NCBI RefSeq assembly: GCF_947259345.1
Contig: NZ_CAMYLS010000007.1
Location: forward strand, 124,001-188,000
Direction of reading: 5' to 3'
Length of the DNA stretch: 64,000 bases
Source of the DNA: an uncultured Maricaulis sp.
GTDB lineage: Bacteria; Pseudomonadota; Alphaproteobacteria; Caulobacterales; Maricaulaceae
The notes beneath the pieces were generated by a model. It worked only from the letters and a program-made list of their open reading frames with translations. It made no database searches and was not told the origin of the DNA. Numbering within the stretch: the first letter of the stretch is position 1; each line of letters starts with the position of its first letter. This document shows positions 1 through 9,228 of the stretch, piece by piece. Made by a program: the position numbers and the translations under genes.

Positions 1-185
1 CCTCGGAAGTCACCGGTGTGGTGATGACCAAGCTGGACGGGACTGCAAAGGGTGGCGCGCTGGTGCAGGTGGCCGAGAAATTCCAGCTGCCCATCCACTA
101 TATCGGGATTGGCGAGGGCGAGGCCGACCTCCAGCCCTTCTCGGCCCGGGACTTCTCGCGCGCGCTGGCCGGTCTGGACGACTGA
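1..185 (+). CDS. ftsY: Signal recognition particle receptor FtsY (C-terminal fragment)
   Basis: The window opens inside this gene; the reading frame starts at base 3 and stops at 183-185. The visible ~60 residues match the end of the SRP-receptor GTPase (NG) domain: a VMTKLDGTAKGG block, which is the G4 TKLD guanine-specificity motif, then the closing IGxGE..DLxxF segment, and a short tail ending LAGLDD. FtsY docks ribosome-nascent chain-SRP complexes at the inner membrane. Its partner Ffh is encoded 40 kb downstream. The N-terminal acidic and NG regions lie outside the window. Confidence 0.95.
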   Translation, partial: SEVTGVVMTKLDGTAKGGALVQVAEKFQLPIHYIGIGEGEADLQPFSARDFSRALAGLDD

Positions 186-188
186 CGC

Positions 189-1037
189 GTGGATAACACG
201 CTCGTCCTTGCCACCCTGGCCATGCTGGGTTCGGCGCTGGCGCACGCCATCATGACCCTGCTGACCAAGAAGGCGAATGACCGACTGGTCTTTCGCGGTC
301 TGACCCAGGGCTTCCTGGCCGTTCTCATCCTGCCCTGGCTGCTCTTTCAGCCCATCCCGCCCTGGGAGGTCTGGCGTTTCCTGCTCGCCGGTGCGGTCGT
401 CATCTGGGCCTTCAACATGTTGCTGGTCGCCGCCTTCAACGAGGGCGAGATGAATCTGGCCTATCCGGTGATGCGCGGCGCCGCGCCGGCGTTGGCCGCG
501 ATTGCCGCCTTTGTTTTCCTGCGGGAGACCGTCAGCCCTGGGCAAATGGCGGGTCTCGGTGTTGCCACCGCCGCGCTGATCGGTTTTGCCTGGCCGGAGA
601 AGAATGGTCGCCCCAAGCTGAAACTCATCCTGCTGGCCCTCGCGGCCGCCAGCATGACCGCCAGCTATACCGTCATCGACGCGGCGGGTGTGCGCACCTC
701 CGGCCAGCTCTTCATCTATCTGGGCTGGTTCTTCGTCCTGTCCGGCGTGACCATCCTGCCGACAGCCATCGCACGGCGCGGCGGCCGCTTCCTGACCATT
801 GCCCAGCGAGAGACCAAACCGGCCCTGATGTGCATGGGTTTCAACCTCGCCACTTACGGCCTCGCGCTTTATGCCTACGCCAACGCACCGGTTGCGCCAA
901 TGGCGGCCTTGCGCGAGCTGTCCATCGTCCTGGGAGCGCTGCTCGCCGCGCTCGTACTGAAGGAACCCTTCGGCGGACGGCGCATCGCACTTGCAATCTG
1001 CCTTGCTGCCGGGCTCGTATTGCTTCAGGTGATGTAA
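189..1037 (+). CDS. DMT-superfamily (EamA-like) transporter
   Basis: This 282-residue, almost wholly hydrophobic protein has about ten predicted membrane spans arranged as two EamA-type halves. A conserved-looking AYPVMRGAAPALAAI segment sits near residue 95, and an ALRELSIVLGALLAALVLKEPFGGRR block near residue 245, where the helix-9/10 E-P signature of DMT carriers falls. It is probably an inner-membrane exporter or permease of small metabolites; the substrate cannot be told. The GTG start is 3 bases after the ftsY stop, so it is probably co-transcribed with ftsY and yciB. Confidence 0.85.
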   Translation: MDNTLVLATLAMLGSALAHAIMTLLTKKANDRLVFRGLTQGFLAVLILPWLLFQPIPPWEVWRFLLAGAVVIWAFNMLLVAAFNEGEMNLAYPVMRGAAPALAAIAAFVFLRETVSPGQMAGLGVATAALIGFAWPEKNGRPKLKLILLALAAASMTASYTVIDAAGVRTSGQLFIYLGWFFVLSGVTILPTAIARRGGRFLTIAQRETKPALMCMGFNLATYGLALYAYANAPVAPMAALRELSIVLGALLAALVLKEPFGGRRIALAICLAAGLVLLQVM

Positions 1038-1049
1038 ACCGCAAACGGA

Positions 1050-1706
1050 GTGCCGATCTTGGCCCAGACCCAGAACACGTCCGAGCAGAGCTCGCGCCTC
1101 CTCATCGATGCCGGCCCCATCGGGGTGTGGATTGTCGTCTACAATGTCGCCCGCATGTTTGCCGCCGATCAGGCGATCTATATCGGTACCGGCGCCTACA
1201 TGATCGCGGCGACCATTGCGCTGGTGATGTCGATCCGGATCGAAAAACGCATTCCGCCCATGCTGGTCTTCACGACGATCATTGTGCTTTTCTTCGGTGC
1301 GCTGGGGATCTTCCTGCAGGACCCCATCTTCATCTACGCCAAGCCGACCATCATCAATCTCTTCCTGTCCTATCTGATCCTGGTCAGCCTCGCCTTCGGC
1401 CAGAATATCTGGAAGATCTTCTTCAAGCATATTTTCGAGCTGACCGACCGCGCCTGGATGCTGCTGGCGATCCGCTGGGCGCTCTGGTTCCAGTTTCTCG
1501 CCTTCCTCAACGAGGTCATGTGGCGCCACATCACCGACAGCGTCGTTCCAGAGAGCGCCCGCTGGTTTGCCGGCCTGGAATTGAGCGAGGCCTTCTGGTC
1601 CAATGCCAAGCTGGGCGTGATGGTCTTGTCGATCGGCTTTGCGGCCTCGCAGATGCCACTCGTGCTGAAAAACCAGCCCAAAGGCGCGGACGAGCCGAGG
1701 CTCTGA
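1050..1706 (+). CDS. yciB: YciB / intracellular septation protein A family membrane protein
   Basis: A 218-residue polytopic inner-membrane protein of the YciB/IspZ/SepA family. Family features seen are the N-terminal LLIDAGPIGVWIVVYN segment, five or so membrane spans, and a DRAWMLLAIRWALWFQFLAFLNEVMWRH segment near residues 130-155, recognisable as the conserved W/N/E block of YciB. The family is linked to cell-envelope synthesis and septation. The start is uncertain: GTG at 1050, or TTG at 1059, which sits 8 bases after an ACGGAG ribosome-binding site. Lies in the ftsY-DMT-yciB-ccm neighbourhood common in Alphaproteobacteria. Confidence 0.88.
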   Translation: MPILAQTQNTSEQSSRLLIDAGPIGVWIVVYNVARMFAADQAIYIGTGAYMIAATIALVMSIRIEKRIPPMLVFTTIIVLFFGALGIFLQDPIFIYAKPTIINLFLSYLILVSLAFGQNIWKIFFKHIFELTDRAWMLLAIRWALWFQFLAFLNEVMWRHITDSVVPESARWFAGLELSEAFWSNAKLGVMVLSIGFAASQMPLVLKNQPKGADEPRL

Positions 1707-1790
1707 AAGCGACACTCCGTGTTCGGACATTTGTCATTTTCACGTTATAAATCCGCCCTAGGATAAATTCCCGAACAGCCGGGGGGCGTC

Positions 1791-2402
1791 ATGGCGCACG
1801 ATGAGCACGACACCGAGAGCTTCCACCTTTCGGACTCTCCGGGACACCTTCTTCATCGGGCCCAGCAATTTGCGGCAGAACGCTTCACCAAAGCCATGGC
1901 CGGAGCCAAACTGACCCAGCGTCAATTCGCCGTCCTGCATGCGACGGCAGAAGCGGAAGGGCTGAGCCAGACCCGATTGGTCAAATCGACCGGAATTGAT
2001 CGCTCAACGCTTGCCGAGCTGGTTGCCCGCATGGTCAAGAACGGTCTGCTGGCACGCGAGAAGCTCGCGGACGACGCCCGCGCCAATGCCGTCAAACTGA
2101 CGCCCAGCGGTCGCGATTTGCTGAACACTGCCATGCTCGGCGCGATGGAGGCCGACAAGGCCATTCTCTCTGCCCTGCCCAAGAATAAGCGGGCCAGCTT
2201 CCTCGAGACCTTGCGCCGTATCGCCGTAACGCTCGAAAAGGGCGAGGAAGCCGCCAAGGCCGCCAAGCAGAAAGCCAAGGAAAAGAAGAAAAAGGCCAAG
2301 AAGAAGGCCAAGGAAAAAGCCAAGGCCAAGGCCAAGAAGGCTGAAAAGAAAGCCAAAAAGGCCAAGGACGCCAAGACCGCCCACAAGGTCGACGCCGCCT
2401 AG
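1791..2402 (+). CDS. MarR-family transcriptional regulator with lysine-rich C-terminal tail
   Basis: Residues 20-150 form a MarR winged-helix domain: LTQRQFAVLH, a helix-turn-helix at about 60-87 (QTRLVKSTGIDRSTLAELV) and the wing DDARANAVKLTPSGRDLL. From about residue 150 to 199 the protein becomes a lysine/alanine/glutamate repeat built on AKKAK and KAKEK units, resembling the tails of histone H1-like bacterial proteins. This is absent from ordinary MarR proteins of about 150 residues. The tail is probably a non-specific DNA-binding or compaction arm; that is inference. The ligand is unknown. Its stop overlaps the convergent ccmG stop by 4 bp. Confidence 0.9.
   Translation: MAHDEHDTESFHLSDSPGHLLHRAQQFAAERFTKAMAGAKLTQRQFAVLHATAEAEGLSQTRLVKSTGIDRSTLAELVARMVKNGLLAREKLADDARANAVKLTPSGRDLLNTAMLGAMEADKAILSALPKNKRASFLETLRRIAVTLEKGEEAAKAAKQKAKEKKKKAKKKAKEKAKAKAKKAEKKAKKAKDAKTAHKVDAA
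2250..2387 (+). repeat. Low-complexity AAG/GCC-rich repeat coding the lysine-rich tail
   Basis: Imperfect iterations of AAGGCCAAG and related triplets encode the K/A/E tail of the MarR protein. Base composition over these ~140 bases differs sharply from the flanks (purine-rich on the + strand). Slippage here could change tail length between strains. Confidence 0.7.
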
Positions 2403-2905
2403 TCGCGGCTTGCGCGCTCGAGGGCCGGATAGATCGCATTGCGCAGCGCGTCGGCCGTCAGCGGCCCTGGCCAGCGTGCATGAATTTCACCATCACGGAT
2501 GACGAGCGTTTCCGGTGCTCCGCTGATCCCCAGCGCCGTGACAGAGGCATTATCGACATCCTGCATGACGCCGATGAAGGGATTGCCGAGATCGTCGAGG
2601 AATTGCCGGGCGTCTTCCGGCGTATCACGCCAATTGAGCCCGTAGATAGCAATACCCTCACTCCGCAGCGCCATCAGGACCGGGTGTTCGGCATGGCAGG
2701 GCGCGCACCAGCTACCCCAGACATTGAGCAGCCATACACCCTCGATGGCATTCGGATCAAACTCGGCGCGGCCCTCGAGCGACGCCATTTCGAGGCCCGG
2801 CAAAGGCTCGGTGGGCGCCGGAGCCGGATCGGCGAGGTAGCGCCACCCGAGGACGGAGACGAGGCCGAGAACGGCCAACCAGGCGATGAAACGCGCCCCT
2901 CTCAT
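2399..2905 (-). CDS. ccmG: Thiol:disulfide interchange protein CcmG/DsbE
   Basis: A 168-residue membrane-anchored periplasmic thioredoxin. One N-terminal membrane helix (about residues 6-22) is followed by a thioredoxin-fold domain with WCAPC (Cys67, Cys70) and a cis-proline region ISGAPETLVI. CcmG reduces the CXXCH cysteines of apocytochrome c before heme attachment. The start was set at 2905 because its ATG overlaps the ccmD stop (TGATG); an upstream in-frame start would run through ccmD. It is the last gene of a ccmC-ccmD-ccmG unit. Confidence 0.93.
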   Translation of the reverse strand: MRGARFIAWLAVLGLVSVLGWRYLADPAPAPTEPLPGLEMASLEGRAEFDPNAIEGVWLLNVWGSWCAPCHAEHPVLMALRSEGIAIYGLNWRDTPEDARQFLDDLGNPFIGVMQDVDNASVTALGISGAPETLVIRDGEIHARWPGPLTADALRNAIYPALERASRD

Positions 2906-3060
2906 CACGCTTCGTCGTCTTCCAGACGCCGCAAGGCCGCCCGGGCCGCACGGCGCTCCAGCACCGCATGCAGGATCAAGCCTGCCAGAGCCGCAAACGA
3001 AACGCCCCAGGTCGGCCAGACGAAGGCGGCATAGCCCCCCATGTCGAAAAACGCACTCAT
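2905..3060 (-). CDS. ccmD: Heme exporter protein CcmD (small membrane protein)
   Basis: A 51-residue protein: short N-terminus MSAFFDMGGYAAFVWPTWG, one membrane helix (about residues 12-34), then a basic, arginine/alanine-rich cytoplasmic tail RRAARAALRRLEDDEA. Size, hydropathy, the Tyr/Trp-rich start and the position between ccmC and ccmG all fit CcmD, which holds the CcmABC-CcmE complex and helps release heme-loaded CcmE. Its ATG overlaps the ccmC stop (ATGA) and its TGA overlaps the ccmG ATG. It is easily missed because of its length. Confidence 0.92.
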   Translation of the reverse strand: MSAFFDMGGYAAFVWPTWGVSFAALAGLILHAVLERRAARAALRRLEDDEA

Positions 3061-3806
3061 GACACCGCCTCCTCACGCGCCCGGGCCGCCTGTTCGCGTT
3101 TGCGCTGCAGGGTCCGGGCCCGGCGACGCAAGGCTTGGCTGCGCAAGCGATAGAGAATCAGCCAGCCAGCCAGGAAGGTGTATCCCACTGCCATGATGGC
3201 GAGTGGCCAGAGTTGGCTGGAATGGATGGTCGGCCCGTCAAACCGGATCACCGAGGCCGGCTGGTGCAGGCTGGACCACCAGTCGACCGAGAATTTCACG
3301 ATCACCAGATTGATGATCCCCGCCATCGCGAGTATGGCACCAGTCCGGGCAGCCTGCTGGGCATCCTCTAGCGCCGCGCGCAGTGCCATATAGCCCAGAT
3401 AGACGAGCAGCAGGACCAGCACCGAGGTCATCCGCGCATCCCACTCCCACCAGGTCCCCCACATCGGCTTGCCCCACAACGAGCCGGTGAACAGGGCCAG
3501 CACGGTGAAAACGGCGCCGATCGGCGCGATCACCTCGGCAGCCGTATCCGCCAGCGCGTGACGCCAGACAAAATAGACAAAACTCGCCACTGCCAGCGCC
3601 GCATAGAGCGCCATCGCCATATAGGCGGCGGGCACGTGCACATACATGATCCGGATCGTCTCGCCCTGCTGGTAGTCCGGCGGCGAGCCGAAGAAGGAGA
3701 GATAGACGCCCACGCCAAGCAGGATCGCGGCCAACGCCCCGAAAATCGGGATCAGGGTCCGGGCCAGCTGGTCGAAACGCTGCGGGTTGGAGAAATAGGA
3801 CAGCAT
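3057..3806 (-). CDS. ccmC: Heme ABC transporter permease CcmC
   Basis: A 249-residue polytopic membrane protein. The tryptophan-rich heme-handling motif WGTWWEWDARMTS is near residue 120, in the periplasmic loop, and is flanked by conserved histidine regions (YVHVPAAYMAM near 55 and SLHQPASVIRFDGPT near 180). CcmC delivers heme to the chaperone CcmE. It starts a translationally coupled ccmC-ccmD-ccmG unit; ccmA and ccmB lie 1.2 kb upstream on the same strand, separated by an opposite-strand gene. Confidence 0.96.
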   Translation of the reverse strand: MLSYFSNPQRFDQLARTLIPIFGALAAILLGVGVYLSFFGSPPDYQQGETIRIMYVHVPAAYMAMALYAALAVASFVYFVWRHALADTAAEVIAPIGAVFTVLALFTGSLWGKPMWGTWWEWDARMTSVLVLLLVYLGYMALRAALEDAQQAARTGAILAMAGIINLVIVKFSVDWWSSLHQPASVIRFDGPTIHSSQLWPLAIMAVGYTFLAGWLILYRLRSQALRRRARTLQRKREQAARAREEAVS

Positions 3807-3919
3807 GTCAGCTGATTACTTTGCCCGCGCCGACGGGGCAACTGCGACGGAATCGCCATTTTCGCGCAGTCGCATCCGTTCCGGCCTTCCGGTGCATCCA
3901 ATCGCCAGGGAGGACTTCC

Positions 3920-4990
3920 ATGATCTTGCAGATTATCGCCGCTGGCCTTTTGACCCTTCAATCCACTACGCCGCTTCTCGAAGAGCCGGTCAGGCCTCGA
4001 AATGAGGTCGGGCAGATCGATGGGTCCCGCACGGAGATCGCCGTGCTCGGCACACCCCATCTGAGCAGTATTGACGGCTTTGACCCGGTCTGGGCCGACG
4101 CCGTTGTGTCGCGTCTGGCAGACTGGCAGCCTGATCTCGTGCTGATCGAGCAGTTGCCGGCCCCCGAAATCGAGATGATGCGGGCAGACGCCGACTATTC
4201 GGATGTCATTGCTCAATTCGCAGCGCGCACGATCGAGATTTCCGATGAGGCCCTGATATCTCTGGATATCACCCGGTCCGAGGCGCGCAACGCGCTGGAA
4301 ACCCCTTTGCCAGAGATGCCCTCGCCGGAACAACAGCGTGAGCGGGCGGCGCTTTTTCTTGCCAATATGGAGCCCACATCCGCGCTCGTTCAGTGGCAGA
4401 GATTGCCGGCTGCGGAACGGCGGGTCGGTGATGGTTTGACCGAGACATTGGTGGAGCAGCTGGAAACCGAGGCGGCCCGCATCAATGAAACCACACTCTT
4501 CGCAGCAGCCATCGCCAACGCGACTGGCCTTGACCGCATCCATCCCTTCGACAGCCATGCGGAAAAGCGGGCTTTCCTGTCCGACATTGACGTGGTGATG
4601 CAGGCCTTCCAGGCCAGCCGCGTGATGCAGGACGTCATGCAGGGCGAAGCCGCCGCAGCGCTCCGCGCCGCAACAGTCGGCATCGATAGTGCGGACGCAC
4701 TTCTGGCTGTCCTGCGGCGCGTCAATGGCCCCGGCCACCAACGCCTCGACATCGCCGTCCAGTGGACCTCTTTCACCAGTGCAGACATGAACGGTCTGGG
4801 TCGGCAGCGCGTGGCCTATTGGGAAAGCCGAAATCTGCGCATGGCAGCGAATATCCGCGAGATCACGGCCCGCTATCCGGGCGCTCGTGTGCTGGTCATT
4901 GTCGGATCGGCCCACAAACCCTATCTCGACGACCTATTGGGCCGTGCGATGGACGTCGCGCTGGTCGATACTGTCGGCCTGCTCGAATAG
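3920..4990 (+). CDS. DUF5694-type secreted protein (TraB/GumN-like fold)
   Basis: About 356 residues with a signal-peptide-like start MILQIIAAGLLTLQS. The body shows the DUF5694 pattern as I remember it: IAVLGTPHLS near the start, a DLVLIEQLP strand, a SADALLAVLRRVN region, and a C-terminal RVLVIVGSAHKPYLDDLL, like the GxxH ends of TraB/PrgY/GumN proteins. Function is unknown; conserved His and Glu residues suggest a metal site. The ATG at 3920 has a strong AGGGAGG site 6 bases upstream and is preferred to the upstream in-frame 3821. It sits between ccmC and ccmB on the opposite strand. Confidence 0.7.
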   Translation: MILQIIAAGLLTLQSTTPLLEEPVRPRNEVGQIDGSRTEIAVLGTPHLSSIDGFDPVWADAVVSRLADWQPDLVLIEQLPAPEIEMMRADADYSDVIAQFAARTIEISDEALISLDITRSEARNALETPLPEMPSPEQQRERAALFLANMEPTSALVQWQRLPAAERRVGDGLTETLVEQLETEAARINETTLFAAAIANATGLDRIHPFDSHAEKRAFLSDIDVVMQAFQASRVMQDVMQGEAAAALRAATVGIDSADALLAVLRRVNGPGHQRLDIAVQWTSFTSADMNGLGRQRVAYWESRNLRMAANIREITARYPGARVLVIVGSAHKPYLDDLLGRAMDVALVDTVGLLE

Positions 4991-4993
4991 GGC

Positions 4994-5662
4994 CTAGCTC
5001 AGTCGGCTCCGAATCGCCGCCGCAATTCCGAACGGCGCCAGCGCGGTCGTCCCCAGCGATACCGCCAGCGTCAACAGAAGATTGGCGACCGCCCGTTCAT
5101 CGCCCTCGAAGGCCGAGCGTCCCGCGCCCGCTGCAAAAATCAGGACTGGCACCATCATCGGTGTGGCGATCAGCGCAATCAGCAGTCCGCTGCGCCGAAT
5201 GCCTGCGGCCAGCGCGCCGGCGAAACCGGCAATCAGGGACAGGGCCGGAATGGCGGCAAGCAAGGCCAGCGCTCCAATGAGTGCGGGCTGGACGGGCACG
5301 CCATACATCATCGCCCCCAGACAGCCGATCACCGGCAGGGGCCAAAGCGTCGCGGCGGCCTGTCCCATTACCTTGGCCAGGACCAGCCAGGCCGGGGACA
5401 CGCCACTGAGCAGATAGAGCTCGGCGGTCCCGTCGCCATGATCGTCTCCGAACAGGCGATCCGCCGATTGCAGGACGGAGAGGAGCGCGGCAAAGCCCAT
5501 GATCCCGGGACCGACCGCCGAAAGGAGGTCCGCTGCGGGGCCGATGGCCAGCGGTGCCAGGGTAATCGCAGCCAGGAAGAATGCGGCCGGACCCGCCGCA
5601 CCACCACCGCCGGACCAGGCCAGACGGGCTTCTCGCGCGAAGACAGCGCCCAGCGCGTTCAT
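4994..5662 (-). CDS. ccmB: Heme exporter protein CcmB
   Basis: A 222-residue inner-membrane protein with six predicted spans. CcmB family features are FAREARLAW at the N-terminus, the segment DRLFGDDHGDGTAELYLLSG near residues 68-87, and RRSGLLIALIATPMMVPVLIFAAGA near 155-180. CcmB is the membrane partner of the CcmA ATPase, which drives release of holo-CcmE from CcmC. It overlaps ccmA by 4 bp (ATGA). Only 3 bases separate its stop from that of the convergent DUF5694-type gene. Confidence 0.95.
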   Translation of the reverse strand: MNALGAVFAREARLAWSGGGGAAGPAAFFLAAITLAPLAIGPAADLLSAVGPGIMGFAALLSVLQSADRLFGDDHGDGTAELYLLSGVSPAWLVLAKVMGQAAATLWPLPVIGCLGAMMYGVPVQPALIGALALLAAIPALSLIAGFAGALAAGIRRSGLLIALIATPMMVPVLIFAAGAGRSAFEGDERAVANLLLTLAVSLGTTALAPFGIAAAIRSRLS

Positions 5663-6312
5663 CGGTGCGCTCCCAGATCGATCCGCTTGGCCTCGGGCCA
5701 GTCGAGCAGCTGATGGGTCGCCGCGATCACACTGCCGCCGCGGGCGCGATGCCAGGCCACAAGCGCCGCCAGACGCGCGCGACCACCGCCATCGAGCGGG
5801 CCGGCCGGCTCGTCGAGCAGCCAGATCGGACGATTGGACAGGGCGACGCGGACCAGGGCGGTGCGCCTCTGCTGCCCGCGGGAGAGACGCGAAGCGGGGC
5901 GATCGATCAGGCTTTCCACGGCCATCCCCCGCATCAGCGGCAGAATGGCCTTGCGGCTCTGCCCGGTCAGGTCGGCCCAGAAGCGCAGCGCGGACCGGGG
6001 CGTCTCATTGTGTTTGAGGCCATCGGCATGCCCAAGCCAGCCCAGATAGTCCGCGGCAGCCTCACCCGGCGGCAAATCGCCAAAGCGGATCTCACCGGCA
6101 TCGGGTCGGATGAAACCGGCGAGCGCGCGAAGCAGGGTCGTCTTGCCGGTCCCGTTCGGGCCGCTCATCAGCACCGCGTCACCGGGGGCCAGTTCCAGGG
6201 AGAAATCGCGCACCAGCTCGATCCCGCCGCGCGCCAGAGACAAACCGGAAACCCGAAGTGTTTCGGTCGCAAGGGCCGGCATGTCCGGAGCAATTTCGGT
6301 CGCGCTTTGCAT
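5659..6312 (-). CDS. ccmA: Heme exporter ATP-binding protein CcmA
   Basis: ABC-type ATPase of cytochrome c maturation. Seen in order: Walker A GPNGTGKTT near residue 50, ABC signature LSRGQQRRTALVR, and Walker B with switch residues IWLLDEPAGPLD. The short length (about 217 residues) is typical of CcmA. The start is uncertain: 6342, 6312 (chosen) or 6285, the last giving MPALATETLRVSGL, closest to the usual CcmA N-terminus; none has a strong ribosome-binding site. First gene of the ccmA-ccmB pair; divergent from acnA across a 160-bp gap. Confidence 0.93.
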   Translation of the reverse strand: MQSATEIAPDMPALATETLRVSGLSLARGGIELVRDFSLELAPGDAVLMSGPNGTGKTTLLRALAGFIRPDAGEIRFGDLPPGEAAADYLGWLGHADGLKHNETPRSALRFWADLTGQSRKAILPLMRGMAVESLIDRPASRLSRGQQRRTALVRVALSNRPIWLLDEPAGPLDGGGRARLAALVAWHRARGGSVIAATHQLLDWPEAKRIDLGAHR

Positions 6313-6474
6313 GGTGATGCATGTCGCCCGACAGCGCCCCATCCGTCAACGCACGGAACGCCGCATTGCAGCAAACCGAATGTCCGGCTAAAACCCCGCC
6401 AAAACATGTGGCCGTAATCTGCGGCCCGCCTCCCCACCGGGTATTTTACCCCTGACCCCATGAGGACGACGCAT

Positions 6475-9150
6475 ATGGCCTCTCTCGACAGTTTTTCCTG
6501 TAAACGCACCCTCACCGCTGCCGGTGAAACCTATGTCTATTACGACCTGAAGGTCGCCGAAGCGAATGGCCTGGCCGGGGTGTCCCGCCTGCCGGGATCG
6601 CTGAAAGTGCTCCTGGAAAACCTGCTGCGCTTTGAAGACGGCAAGACTGTCACCAAGGCCGATATCGAGGCGATGGCCGAATGGCTGACGACCCGCAAGT
6701 CTACCCATGAGATCGCCTACCGCCCGGCGCGCGTCGTGATGCAGGACTTCACTGGCGTTCCGGCCGTGGTCGACCTTGCTGCCATGCGCGATGCCGCGAC
6801 CAAGCTTGGCGCCGACCCGGACCGTATCAACCCGCAAGTCCCGGTCGACCTGGTCATTGACCACTCGGTGATGGTCGATAATTTCGGCCAGGCCAACAGC
6901 TTCGCCAAAAATGTCGAACGCGAATACGAGCGCAATGGCGAGCGCTACAAATTCCTCAAATGGGGCGCCAAGGCGTTCGACAATTTCCGCGTCGTTCCGC
7001 CGGGCACGGGCATCATTCACCAGGTCAATCTGGAGAATCTCGCCCAGGCGGTCTGGACCAAAGAAGAAAACGGCGAAACCGTCGCCTATCCGGACACCTG
7101 TGTCGGCACGGACAGCCACACCACCATGATCAACGGCCTTGCCGTTCTGGGCTGGGGTGTCGGCGGCATTGAAGCCGAAGCGGCCATGCTCGGCCAGCCG
7201 GTCTCCATGCTCATCCCGGAAGTCATCGGCTTCGAGCTGACCGGCAAGCTGCCGGAGGGCGCGACCGCCACCGACCTGGTCCTGAAAGTCGTGGAAATGC
7301 TGCGCCAGAAAGGCGTGGTCGGCAAATTCGTGGAGTTCTACGGCACCGGTCTCGACCATCTCTCTCTGGAAGACGAAGCCACCATCGCCAACATGGCCCC
7401 GGAATACGGCGCCACTTGCGGCTTTTTCCCGGTCGACAATGAAACACTCGCCTATCTCAAGGCGACCGGCCGTGACGACAAGCGCGTCGCGCTGGTGGAG
7501 GCCTATTCCAAGGCCCAGGGCATGTTCCGCCCGGAGTATGACGCTGACCCGATCTTCACGGACACGCTGCATCTCGACATGTCGACCGTCGTCCCGGCCG
7601 TCTCAGGTCCCAAGCGCCCGCAGGACTGGATCGAACTGTCCAACGCCGCCGCTGGATTTTCGCGCATCATGGAAAGCGAGTACGGCAAGGGTAATGAGCT
7701 GGACAAATCCGCACCGGTCGAGGGCGAAGACTATGCCTTCACCAATGGCGATGTCGCGATCGCGGCCATCACCTCCTGCACCAACACGTCCAATCCGTCC
7801 GTCATGCTCGGCGCCGGCCTTCTGGCCCGCAATGCCGTGGCCAAGGGCCTCAAGACCAAGCCCTGGGTGAAGACCTCGCTGGCCCCGGGCTCGCAGGTTG
7901 TCACCGATTACCTGCTGCGCGCCGGCCTGAATGACGATCTCGACGCGCTCGGCTTCGATCTCGTCGGCTATGGCTGCACGACCTGTATCGGTAATTCCGG
8001 ACCGCTGCCGCCGGCGATTTCCAAGACCATCAACGAGAATGACCTCGTCGCGACCTCCGTCCTGTCGGGCAATCGCAATTTTGAAGGCCGCATCTCCCCG
8101 GATGTGCGCGCCAACTACCTGGCCTCGCCGCCGCTGGTTGTCGCCTACGCCCTGGCCGGCTCGATGAAGGTCAATCTGGTGACCGACCCGCTGGGTCAGG
8201 ACCAGGATGGCAATGACGTCTATCTCAAGGACATCTGGCCGAGCTCGGCCGAGATTGCCGAAATGGTTCGCACCTCGGTCACGCCGGACATGTTTGCCAA
8301 GCGCTATGCCGACGTGTTCAAGGGCGATGACGCCTGGGCCGGTATCGAGGTTTCCGGCGGCCTGACCTATGCCTGGGACCACACCTCCACCTATGTGCAG
8401 AACCCGCCCTATTTCGAAGGCATGACGATGGATCCGGAAAGCCCGGGCGATGTCATCAATGCCAAGATCATGGGTCTGTTCGGCGACTCGATCACGACCG
8501 ACCACATTTCACCGGCCGGCTCTATCAAGGCCGACAGCCCGGCCGGTCGCTATCTGCAGGAACGCCAGGTGCCGGTGCTGGAGTTCAACTCCTACGGCTC
8601 GCGTCGCGGCAATCACGAAGTGATGATGCGCGGCACGTTCGCCAATATCCGCATCAAGAACAAGATGCTGGATGGCGTCGAAGGCGGCTACACGCTGAAA
8701 GACGGCAAGCAGGTCGATATCTTTGACGCCTGCATGGAGCACCAGGCCAACGGCACGCCACTGGTCGTGTTCGGTGGCAAGGAATACGGCACGGGATCCT
8801 CGCGTGACTGGGCTGCCAAGGGCACACGCCTTCTCGGCGTCAAGGCCGTGATCGCCGAGAGCTTCGAACGCATCCACCGCTCCAACCTGATCGGCATGGG
8901 CGTTCTGCCCCTGCAGTTCGAGGATGGCGGCAGCTGGGAAGCGCTGGGCATGACCGGCGACGAAACGGTCACGATCAAGGGCATTGAAAGCCTCGAGCCG
9001 CGCGCCGTGATGACCGTCGAGATCACCTTCCCGGACGGTACGGTGAAAACCGCTTCGGCCCGCGCCCGGATCGATACCGAGAACGAGCTGGAATATTTCC
9101 GCCATGGCGGCATCCTGCACTACGTGCTGCGCAATCTCGCAGCCTCCTAG
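6475..9150 (+). CDS. acnA: Aconitate hydratase A
   Basis: An 891-residue aconitase, the same length as E. coli AcnA. It isomerises citrate to isocitrate in the TCA cycle with a 4Fe-4S cluster. The three cluster cysteines are visible: [10 protein letters not shown] (Cys435) and [10 protein letters not shown] (Cys501, Cys504). [10 protein letters not shown] near residue 215 and the C-terminal swivel domain with [11 protein letters not shown] also match. ATG 6475 is chosen because it is preceded by AGGACG at a 6-7 base spacing and gives the family N-terminus MASLDSF; 6460 is an in-frame alternative. Monocistronic as seen. Confidence 0.97.
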   Translation: MASLDSFSCKRTLTAAGETYVYYDLKVAEANGLAGVSRLPGSLKVLLENLLRFEDGKTVTKADIEAMAEWLTTRKSTHEIAYRPARVVMQDFTGVPAVVDLAAMRDAATKLGADPDRINPQVPVDLVIDHSVMVDNFGQANSFAKNVEREYERNGERYKFLKWGAKAFDNFRVVPPGTGIIHQVNLENLAQAVWTKEENGETVAYPDTCVGTDSHTTMINGLAVLGWGVGGIEAEAAMLGQPVSMLIPEVIGFELTGKLPEGATATDLVLKVVEMLRQKGVVGKFVEFYGTGLDHLSLEDEATIANMAPEYGATCGFFPVDNETLAYLKATGRDDKRVALVEAYSKAQGMFRPEYDADPIFTDTLHLDMSTVVPAVSGPKRPQDWIELSNAAAGFSRIMESEYGKGNELDKSAPVEGEDYAFTNGDVAIAAITSCTNTSNPSVMLGAGLLARNAVAKGLKTKPWVKTSLAPGSQVVTDYLLRAGLNDDLDALGFDLVGYGCTTCIGNSGPLPPAISKTINENDLVATSVLSGNRNFEGRISPDVRANYLASPPLVVAYALAGSMKVNLVTDPLGQDQDGNDVYLKDIWPSSAEIAEMVRTSVTPDMFAKRYADVFKGDDAWAGIEVSGGLTYAWDHTSTYVQNPPYFEGMTMDPESPGDVINAKIMGLFGDSITTDHISPAGSIKADSPAGRYLQERQVPVLEFNSYGSRRGNHEVMMRGTFANIRIKNKMLDGVEGGYTLKDGKQVDIFDACMEHQANGTPLVVFGGKEYGTGSSRDWAAKGTRLLGVKAVIAESFERIHRSNLIGMGVLPLQFEDGGSWEALGMTGDETVTIKGIESLEPRAVMTVEITFPDGTVKTASARARIDTENELEYFRHGGILHYVLRNLAAS

Positions 9151-9168
9151 TCGGGCCGACAACAAGCT

Positions 9169-9210
9169 CCCGCCCGCGTCACGCCCATTTGATTGGATGA
9201 TGCGGGCGGG
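9169..9210. repeat. Inverted repeat after acnA (9-bp arms)
   Basis: CCCGCCCGC at 9169-9177 is matched perfectly by GCGGGCGGG at 9202-9210 across a 24-base loop. No T-run follows, so it is not a standard terminator. It may stabilise the acnA 3' end or dampen read-through into the next gene. Confidence 0.45.
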
Positions 9211-9228
9211 CATGCTTATCTAGATGCC

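Noticed and set aside
3752-4915. A 387-codon open frame on the - strand over the DUF5694-type gene
   Set aside because: It would fuse into ccmC and has no recognisable domain; the + strand gene has a signal peptide and AGGGAGG site.
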